From: JAZKFP01 sp040386355
Lineage (GTDB): Bacteria > Pseudomonadota > Gammaproteobacteria > Pseudomonadales > UBA6940
Assembly: GCA_040386355.1 (NCBI GenBank)
Contig: JAZKFP010000290.1
Location: forward strand, 1 to 12,277
Direction: 5' to 3'
Length of the DNA stretch: 12,277 bases
Below are positions 1-5,269 of the stretch, piece by piece. Position 1 is the first letter of the stretch; each line of letters starts with the position of its first letter. Position numbers and translations under genes: made by a program. The notes under the pieces are model-generated. The model saw nothing but the letters and a program-made list of their open reading frames with translations. It did no database searches and was not told the origin of the DNA.

Positions 1-620
1 ATGGTGCATCTCGTGTGCAAAATATGGCGATGGAATTACGCATGGCGATTGAACCATGGCCGGTTTTGGGTGAAGAAGTAACACGCGCGGGAACAGCGCG
101 TTACGTTGATTCGTCAATTGAGCGGGTGCAATTGAAAGTAAAAGATTATTTTGGTGATCGTTATATTTTTACCTGTAATGGCCGCAAAATTCCGTTAAAA
201 GAAACTAATATTCGTGGTGAATATATTTTTGGAATTCGTTATCGCGCTTGGCAACCCTCATCCTGTTTGCATCCAACGATTGGCGTTCAAGTTCCTTTAG
301 TGTTTGAAGTAATTGACAGTTGGAATAGTAAAGCAGTCGGTGGTTTTACCTATCATGTTGCACATCCAGGTGGTCGCAATTACGCAACCTACCCTATTAA
401 TAGCTATGAAGCAGAGGGGCGGCGAATTTCACGTTTTGAATTAATGGGACATTTTCCAGGATTTTATGAACCACCTATAAAGGCACAAGAAAAAAAGAAC
501 AAACAGGGAGTTGTAAATTTTTCAACACAGTTTGAAACCCATTACAGTCCTATTGATGAATTTCCAAATGAAGAATATCCACATACCTTGGATCTAAGAA
601 GGATTATTAAAACACCTTAA
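1..620 (+). CDS. DUF2126 transglutaminase-family protein, C-terminal part (5' end outside window)
   Basis: The reading frame is already open at the left edge (Gly-Ala-Ser-Arg precede the first possible GTG at 15), so this is the last ~205 residues of a larger protein. Family members are usually about 1,100 residues, with an N-terminal transglutaminase-like domain followed by the DUF2126 region. Visible family hallmarks are MELRMAIEPWPVLGEE, TARYVDSSIERVQLKV, a CNGR turn, YRAWQPSSCLHPTI and the very conserved GGFTYHVAHPGGRNY near the end. The last ~45 residues (lysine-rich, then FETHYSPIDEF) are less conserved. The catalytic Cys/His/Asp of the transglutaminase fold would lie upstream, outside the window. 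In other proteobacteria the gene normally adjoins the CP ATP-grasp/alpha-E gene found here at 5270, so it belongs to the amidoligase system. The gene ends in TAA with no clear terminator behind it. Family assignment is from remembered motifs. Confidence 0.9.
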   Translation, partial: GASRVQNMAMELRMAIEPWPVLGEEVTRAGTARYVDSSIERVQLKVKDYFGDRYIFTCNGRKIPLKETNIRGEYIFGIRYRAWQPSSCLHPTIGVQVPLVFEVIDSWNSKAVGGFTYHVAHPGGRNYATYPINSYEAEGRRISRFELMGHFPGFYEPPIKAQEKKNKQGVVNFSTQFETHYSPIDEFPNEEYPHTLDLRRIIKTP

Positions 621-719
621 TAAGCAGGTTTGATTTACTAGGGTAGGGTATGTGGTCAGTTAAGCAAAATAACGACAGTCACCAAATATATTTTTAAATT
701 AAGGTGAAGGGTAATGAAT

Positions 720-746
720 ACGGGCGAAACATCTTTCGCCCCTACA
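720..746. repeat. Palindromic repeat A (GGGCGAAA-CATC-TTTCGCCC)
   Basis: GGGCGAAA at 722-729 and TTTCGCCC at 734-741 form a perfect 8-bp stem with a CATC loop, followed by CTAC. It is the left half of an inverted pair with the repeat at 1016-1042 and belongs to the same hairpin family as the repeats at 4902, 5051, 9362, 9437 and 12238. It resembles a REP/REPIN extragenic hairpin; no transposase is encoded here. The rest of the 621-1151 gap holds the TIR element at 769-942, the partner repeat and AT-rich sequence without a credible ORF. Confidence 0.8.
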
Positions 747-768
747 CACTAACCATCACCTGTTGATC

Positions 769-942
769 TATACCCGTAGCGTTTGAAAATTAGGTTAAGT
801 GAAACGGTTTAGCATGAATATTTTTTTTCAATCGCAAGGCGCTTTGACGCTGCGTAGCCAAAGCTTTACGCAAGGAAAAGCAACACAGCAAGTGGAAAAA
901 AAGATCATGATAAACACCTAATTTTCATTCGCTACGGGTATA
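769..942. mobile_element. Non-coding 174-bp element with 26-bp terminal inverted repeats (MITE-like)
   Basis: The left end (769-794, beginning TATACCCGTAGCG) and the right end (917-942, ending CGCTACGGGTATA) are inverted repeats matching at 24 of 26 positions. The interior has no ORF. It contains a T-rich tract (811-832) and a segment TTGACGCTGCGTAGCCAAAG (from 844) that both recur in the copy starting at 12061. TA at the outer edges would suit a TA-targeting IS630/Tc1-like transposase, but this is inference; no transposase gene is visible. The element lies between two halves of an inverted hairpin pair (720-746 and 1016-1042), suggesting it inserted into an older repeat. Confidence 0.75.
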
Positions 943-1015
943 TAGATCATATATAGAATTAAATGAATTATTATCATACCTAACCTAAATAACCCCTCAC
1001 CTTCAATGAATTATG

Positions 1016-1042
1016 TAGGGGAGAAACATCTTTCGCCCGTGT
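1016..1042. repeat. Palindromic repeat B, inverted partner of repeat A
   Basis: The sequence GTAGGGGAGAAACATCTTTC followed by GCCCGTG carries the same hairpin as repeat A in opposite orientation (GTAG on the left, CGTG on the right). One base, A at 1022, breaks the otherwise perfect GGGCGAAA/TTTCGCCC stem. Together with repeat A it forms an inverted doublet enclosing about 270 bp that includes the TIR element. Confidence 0.75.
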
Positions 1043-1112
1043 TCGTTGCCCGTCAGTCTATTTTTGCCACCATTGAATTAATCCCGCGCAAGAAAGCTTA
1101 AAAAAGCTAATC

Positions 1113-1121
1113 TGCTATGCT
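1113..1121 (+). promoter_or_regulatory. Possible extended -10 promoter for the KAP NTPase gene
   Basis: TGCTATGCT matches the extended -10 form TGnTATnnT and lies 31 bp before the start codon. No good -35 hexamer is seen at the usual spacing, which extended -10 promoters can tolerate. The upstream gene ends more than 500 bp away, so a promoter is expected in this gap. Weak evidence from motif alone. Confidence 0.3.
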
Positions 1122-1151
1122 TTTACTAGGCGTAATGTCGGAGAAAAGCTC

Positions 1152-2540
1152 ATGTTATTAAGAACAAAACCTATTGTCATTTCTCAAGAAAATCCATTTG
1201 CCAATGATCAATTGGATCTTAAAGATACAGCAGAAGCTTTAAAAAATTTCATTTCTTCTTCCCAAGATCCCTTAGTGATTTGTATCGATGCTGCGTGGGG
1301 ACAGGGAAAAACTACTTTTTTAAAGATGTGGAAACAGTTGTTAAGAAATGATGGATTTCCAGTAATTTATTTTAATGCCTGGGAAAATGATTTTACGACC
1401 GATGCTTTAGTTGCATTAATCGGTGAACTCGATGCGGCTATTAAAGAAGCAGTAGGTAAAGAACATGTTATTGCCAACCAACATCTTGAAATAACCAAAA
1501 AAATTGGTTCACAACTTTTTAAATCCAGCTTACCTTTAACAGCGCAAATGCTTGGGTGTGATCTATTAAATGCGTCCTCCGAACAAAGCATCAGTTCTGT
1601 TAGTGAATCGATTGCACGTGAACAAATTGAAAAGTATGAAGATGCAAAAAAATCTTTACAAAACTTTAGAGAAAATTTAAAAAAATTGGTATCTTCAGTG
1701 TCAACACATTTAGATCCGGCAGAAAAACCATTAATTTTTATCATCGATGAATTAGATCGTTGCCGGCCAAATTTTGCTATAGAAATTTTAGAAAAAGCCA
1801 AGCATATTTTTAACGTTGAAAATATTGTGTTTATTTTAGGTGCAGATAAAAGACAGCTCGGTTCTTCTGTGAAAACTATTTACGGCGAAGATCTTGATGT
1901 CGACGGCTACTTAAAGCGTTTTATTGATTTCAATTATATGCTACCGGAACCTGAGAAAGGTTTATTTGTTAAATTTTTATTTAAAAAACATGGTTTTGAT
2001 AATTTCTTCAATTCGAAAGTCAACGCCAACTTTCAATACGAATACAACCAATCCATTGCTTTTTTTTCAGCACTATTTGAACTATTTAAAATGACTTTGC
2101 ATGATCAAGAGCAATGTTGTTCTATTTTATCAGCAGCGATTCGTGTCGCACAAAGTAATGATAAAATATTTCCAATTTATTTATGTTTTTTAATCGCTTT
2201 AAAGGTTATGAAAAATGAGGTGTATACATCTTTTGTGAAAGACGGCTTATCGCCAGACGACTTAATTAATCATGTTTCTAAATTGACGAGTGGGGAAGAC
2301 TTCTTAAATACTGATTTCGGTGCTCACCTGGAATTTTTTATTATTACAAGCTTCTTAAAAACCGATATAAAAAATGAATTGAAGAAAATTGAGGGTCGTT
2401 ATCAAAACAATCCAAAAATCAATAAAGATCGCGCAAGCAAAGTCATTGAAAAATTAAATCATGCTTGGCAAGATGGAGGAATAGGGATATTACACGATCT
2501 TGTTCGAAAAATTGAAATTGCTTCCCGTTTTGGATCTTAG
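1152..2540 (+). CDS. KAP-family P-loop NTPase
   Basis: A 462-residue protein with the KAP NTPase layout. A KAP-type Walker A (DAAWGQGKTTF, residues 46-56) is followed by YFNAWEND (73-80), a charged helical insert (~95-185), Walker B LIFIIDELDRCRP (194-206), then ILGADKRQL (228-236) and YLKRFIDFNYMLPEP (253-267). Many KAP proteins carry membrane helices between Walker A and B. Here that insert is not strongly hydrophobic, so the protein is probably cytoplasmic. The C-terminal ~190 residues look helical and unassigned. The ATG at 1152 is supported by GGAG at 1140-1143, 8 nt upstream. KAP NTPases include the phage-exclusion protein PifA and the QatA component of Qat defence systems, but no Qat partner genes are here, so a defence role is only a possibility. 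It interrupts the usual DUF2126 to ATP-grasp gene order. Confidence 0.88.
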   Translation: MLLRTKPIVISQENPFANDQLDLKDTAEALKNFISSSQDPLVICIDAAWGQGKTTFLKMWKQLLRNDGFPVIYFNAWENDFTTDALVALIGELDAAIKEAVGKEHVIANQHLEITKKIGSQLFKSSLPLTAQMLGCDLLNASSEQSISSVSESIAREQIEKYEDAKKSLQNFRENLKKLVSSVSTHLDPAEKPLIFIIDELDRCRPNFAIEILEKAKHIFNVENIVFILGADKRQLGSSVKTIYGEDLDVDGYLKRFIDFNYMLPEPEKGLFVKFLFKKHGFDNFFNSKVNANFQYEYNQSIAFFSALFELFKMTLHDQEQCCSILSAAIRVAQSNDKIFPIYLCFLIALKVMKNEVYTSFVKDGLSPDDLINHVSKLTSGEDFLNTDFGAHLEFFIITSFLKTDIKNELKKIEGRYQNNPKINKDRASKVIEKLNHAWQDGGIGILHDLVRKIEIASRFGS

Positions 2541-2632
2541 AGATAATTTAGCTATTTTTAGTTTTTTATTTACACTATTTCTTGGTTCATTTCTTTAATC
2601 AGTTCGCATTTAACTATTCGCATTTTTTGGCG

Positions 2633-2670
2633 CACTATCTACTCTTACTGTTAGATAGTGTCGTTATAAT
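2633..2670 (+). promoter_or_regulatory. 9-bp inverted repeat next to a TATAAT box, upstream of the prodomain-like gene
   Basis: CACTATCTA (2633-2641) and TAGATAGTG (2652-2660) are a perfect 9-bp inverted repeat with a 10-bp centre. A consensus -10 box TATAAT follows at 2665-2670, 14 bp before the ATG at 2685, so the leader would be very short. No good -35 is seen, and the inverted repeat occupies the -35 region, as expected of a repressor or activator site. It could instead be a hairpin ending the KAP transcript, but no T-run follows. The remaining gap (2541-2632) is AT-rich with no other signal. Confidence 0.45.
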
Positions 2671-2684
2671 GTTAAAGCGAATAT

Positions 2685-3344
2685 ATGATTTATAAATATC
2701 CTAAAGCTTTGTATCCTTCTGCGTTGTTGGCTTTGCCAGTAAGTGCAGTAATTTTAGTTGGAGTGTTACAGCCATTTAACGTAGCAAAACCGATTGTCTT
2801 TGATCCGATACAGATTGAATTTATTCCACATGTTCAATTAGAAATTCCTAAACCTTTGCCTATTGTCGCAAAAGATTTTGTAAAAAATGAATCCAAAAAT
2901 ATGGTAGGTATTTCAGACATTTCGAGTTGGGAAATGGGTAAAAGTAATTCTGGAGAAATGCCAAGTTTTGAACTGGACGCAAAAATTATGTCCTTTGATG
3001 TGGTGCATATTTCTCAAGAGTCTACCTATTTGCCAAGTGAAGGTGATCAAGTCAATTTACCAATGTTACAAGGTGAAACAGCTCAAGCCGTTGTGAAATC
3101 CAGTGAAGTAAATCCAAATGGTGATTACAGTTGGCGCGGATATATAAAAAAGCACGGTGAAGATTATCCAGTTGTAATGACCTATGGCAAAAACTCTGTT
3201 TTTGCGACGATTACTACTCCTGAAGGAAGTTATTCAATGGAGTCTGTGAATGGCGTAGGTTGGCTGTATAAAAATCCTGCAGAAAGTGAATTATCGCAAT
3301 ACGGTACTAAGGATTATTTAGAAGTTGACGGATCATTCGATTGA
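2685..3344 (+). CDS. Membrane-anchored protein resembling a metalloprotease prodomain
   Basis: A 219-residue protein. Residues ~11-30 form a hydrophobic segment after two lysines (KYPKALYPSALLALPVSAVILVG), acting as signal anchor or uncleaved signal peptide. Residues 35-140 are polar with no recognised domain. Residues ~145-196 (NGDYSWRGYIKKHGEDYPVV, then TPEGSYSMESVNGVGWLYKN) match the pattern I know from N-terminal propeptides of bacterial reprolysin-like metallopeptidases: a tryptophan-led strand, a variable strand, then G-S-Y plus a Leu-Tyr ending. There is no cysteine, so a cysteine-switch mechanism is excluded. The protease itself follows 26 bp downstream in another frame with its own signal peptide. 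The likely role is chaperone or inhibitor of that protease in the periplasm or at the membrane; this is inference. It could also be a sensor or anchor unrelated to folding. Confidence 0.7.
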   Translation: MIYKYPKALYPSALLALPVSAVILVGVLQPFNVAKPIVFDPIQIEFIPHVQLEIPKPLPIVAKDFVKNESKNMVGISDISSWEMGKSNSGEMPSFELDAKIMSFDVVHISQESTYLPSEGDQVNLPMLQGETAQAVVKSSEVNPNGDYSWRGYIKKHGEDYPVVMTYGKNSVFATITTPEGSYSMESVNGVGWLYKNPAESELSQYGTKDYLEVDGSFD

Positions 3345-3370
3345 GTTTTTGCTGTAATGAGATCCCAAAC

Positions 3371-4810
3371 ATGATTATTAAAGCATTGAACAAAAATATA
3401 AGTATGCTTGCTTGTTTGATCATGTCCTTTATATGGTCTCCAGTTTTTTCAGCACAAACTAAATCAACCATTGATGTTCTTGTACTATTCACACCAGGTG
3501 TTGCCACATTATACGGCGCTGATCCAAGTACAAAGATAAATCAATTATTTCAAGTGACGAATCAAATTTACGCAGATAGTAATGTTTATTTAGAAGTTCG
3601 ATTGGCAGGAACTAAACAAGTTAATTACACCGATAATAATTCCGCAGAAACTGCATTAAGAGATTTAACTGCCACAAAACATGCAGCATTTAAAGATGTT
3701 CCTGCTTTACGCGAAAAACTCAAAGCAGATATGGTGATTTTTTATCGCCCTTACAAGGCAGTACACGGTAGTTGCGGCATTGCTTGGATAGGCGGAGAAG
3801 ATAAAAACGGCAATTTTTCAGATCCAAAAATTAAAAGTTTTCAATTTAGCCATATTGCAATAAATAGTTGCGGCGATTTTGTAACGGCACATGAACTTGG
3901 CCACAATATGGGTTTACGACATTCACGCAAACAAGAAGGTAAAGGCGGTACTTTTCCATATGCTTTAGGCTATGGGGTTGAAAATGTTTTTACAGATGTT
4001 ATGGCGTATCACACGTCATTTAATGTGGATTATTGGGAAGGAAAAATTTACAAGTTTGCTAATCCAGATTTGATATGTAAAGGATTGCCTTGTGGCGTAA
4101 ATAGAAATACAGCAAGTGGAGCAGATGCTGCGTATACCTTAAATATTACGGGACCACAAATAGCAAAATTTTATACCGCTCAGCCTGCATTAAGCAATTC
4201 AGATAGCGCATCGTCAGAAATACTAGCGACGTCATTGAAAAAAATGCAAGAGGCTAAAATTAGCGCAGATGCTGCAAAATTAGCCGTTGAAAAATATAAA
4301 GCGACATTAAGTCAAAAAACTAAAGCATTACCTATTGCACAAACCGCATTTAATAAAGCTAAATCACAAGCTGCTCAAATTAATACCAAATATACCGCTG
4401 CCAATAAAGCATACGATGTTGCACTGTCAAAATTAGCACCTAGTCAAAGTAAATTAGTGAGCGCTGCGAATATGTATAATACGAGCACAACCGAAGCGGC
4501 AGTCAAGAAAAATTATTCTGCCTATCTCACTACTTTGAAAACCTACGAAGCGGCTGTTAACGCGGTTAATACAGCAGCTAATCAAGCGAACGCATTAGTA
4601 AATGCTGTTAATTCTTCTAATCAAGCGTTGGCTGTAGCAACAGATGCGCTCAGCAAGGCTAAAACAGAGTTAGAACAGGCTAAAACAGAATCCATACAGC
4701 TAAATGCAAATATGCAGACTACTTTATCTGTATATAATTTGGCACTAAAAGATTATAACGCTGCCGTTAAGGTGTATGCTTCTACTTCCACAGTGTCTAA
4801 GAAAAAGTAA
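3371..4810 (+). CDS. Secreted reprolysin-like zinc metallopeptidase with Ala/Lys-rich helical tail
   Basis: The frame opens at a TTG at 3341, but ATG 3371 is preferred because it begins a clean signal peptide (MIIKALNKN.. hydrophobic core ..SPVFSA, residues 1-28, cleavage before QTK). Numbered from that ATG (479 residues), the catalytic domain spans about 33-268. It begins TIDVLVLFTPG, has a CGIAWIGG segment, the metzincin zinc site HELGHNMGLRH (H174, E175, H178, H184) and a Met-turn VMAYH (M211). FANPDLICKGLPCG and the GPQIAKFY helix close the domain, as in M12/M72-like bacterial proteases. Residues ~275-479 are an Ala/Lys/Asn-rich heptad-like tail, probably a coiled coil, not usual for the family. 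The expected N-terminal propeptide is absent; a propeptide-like protein is encoded just upstream (2685-3344). Probably periplasmic or exported. Substrate unknown. Confidence 0.88.
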   Translation: MIIKALNKNISMLACLIMSFIWSPVFSAQTKSTIDVLVLFTPGVATLYGADPSTKINQLFQVTNQIYADSNVYLEVRLAGTKQVNYTDNNSAETALRDLTATKHAAFKDVPALREKLKADMVIFYRPYKAVHGSCGIAWIGGEDKNGNFSDPKIKSFQFSHIAINSCGDFVTAHELGHNMGLRHSRKQEGKGGTFPYALGYGVENVFTDVMAYHTSFNVDYWEGKIYKFANPDLICKGLPCGVNRNTASGADAAYTLNITGPQIAKFYTAQPALSNSDSASSEILATSLKKMQEAKISADAAKLAVEKYKATLSQKTKALPIAQTAFNKAKSQAAQINTKYTAANKAYDVALSKLAPSQSKLVSAANMYNTSTTEAAVKKNYSAYLTTLKTYEAAVNAVNTAANQANALVNAVNSSNQALAVATDALSKAKTELEQAKTESIQLNANMQTTLSVYNLALKDYNAAVKVYASTSTVSKKK

Positions 4811-4834
4811 ATTTAACCCTATATTTTCTAATTA

Positions 4835-4880
4835 TGTACACGTAGCGTTTGATTTTTAGGTCAAGCGCAGCGGTAATGAT
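4835..4880. repeat. Degenerate remnant of the TIR element
   Basis: CGTAGCGTTTG at 4841-4851 followed by TTTTTAGGTCAAGCGCAGCG matches the left end of the element at 769 (TIR then TAGG). The TCAAGCGCA part is closer to the copy at 12061. It breaks off and runs directly into the TGGGAAAGTACATGCGGGCG border of the palindromic repeat, the same order seen at 12206-12240. No right TIR is visible. Confidence 0.55.
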
Positions 4881-4886
4881 GTCTTG

Positions 4887-5075
4887 TGGGAAAGTACATG
4901 CGGGCGAATAATTATTCGCCCCTACGGATATCCTTTAAAGATTTAGGTATTTTAGGAAAGTAATCATTTTATGTAGAGGCGAAACATTTCTCGTCTCTAT
5001 GGTATTCGTCAAAGACTTGCGTATTTTTGGGAAAATGATAGTTTTTGTAGGGGCGAATAATTATTCGCCCGTGTT
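4887..5075. repeat. Three palindromic hairpins at ~74-bp period (REP/REPIN-like)
   Basis: Perfect 20-bp palindromes GGGCGAATAATTATTCGCCC lie at 4902-4921 and 5051-5070, with a decayed third unit between them (GTAGAGGCGAAACATTTCTC, from 4973). The left unit is bordered by TGGGAAAGTACATGC and CTACGG, the right one by TGTAG and GTGTTGAGCGCT, so the outer two are inverted. The spacers resemble each other (GGTATTCGTC..AAAATGATAG against GATATCCTTT..AAGTAATCAT), indicating duplicated units rather than unrelated inserts. Apart from the remnant at 4835, the rest of the 4811-5269 gap is AT-rich without a credible ORF. Confidence 0.8.
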
Positions 5076-5181
5076 GAGCGCTAGAAAAGTGTTTTAGGAA
5101 TTCTCATCTACCCTCGCTGTATATCTACTAAAGCTTCATGTGTATTAAAAATAGCTACACTTTAAATAAAATGCCCAGTTT

Positions 5182-5200
5182 CATAATGTGCTCTCGAGAG
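5182..5200 (+). promoter_or_regulatory. Weak -10-like CATAAT followed by 10-bp palindrome CTCTCGAGAG
   Basis: CATAAT at 5182-5187 is one base from the -10 consensus and is followed at 5191-5200 by the perfect palindrome CTCTCGAGAG, about 70 bp before the next start codon. An operator at the transcription start is possible. No convincing -35 is visible and the palindrome is short, so this is only a candidate. Confidence 0.2.
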
Positions 5201-5269
5201 TTAGTGTATCGGAATGATTAATTTTCGTTGATTAGATAGTCCGCATTTAAAAATCGATGGAACATAAGC

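Noticed and set aside
621..1151. Remnant of a transposase gene associated with the TIR element
   Set aside because: No frame in the gap encodes a recognisable DDE or Y1 transposase fragment; the element appears non-coding.
1367..1801. 144-codon open frame on the minus strand inside the KAP gene
   Set aside because: It lies opposite the Walker motifs of a clear KAP protein, has no family features and is a shadow of that gene.
3341..3370. TTG at 3341 as start of the metalloprotease, overlapping the upstream stop codon
   Set aside because: The ten extra residues (including CC) would precede an otherwise clean signal peptide that begins at ATG 3371, and no good ribosome binding site supports the TTG.
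3300..3400. Frameshift joining the prodomain-like protein and the protease into one gene
   Set aside because: The downstream protein has its own complete signal peptide and the upstream one its own membrane segment, so two exported proteins are more likely than one broken gene.
4899..5075. CRISPR array
   Set aside because: Only three units, the repeats are palindromes in alternating border contexts, and the spacers resemble one another; no cas genes are present.
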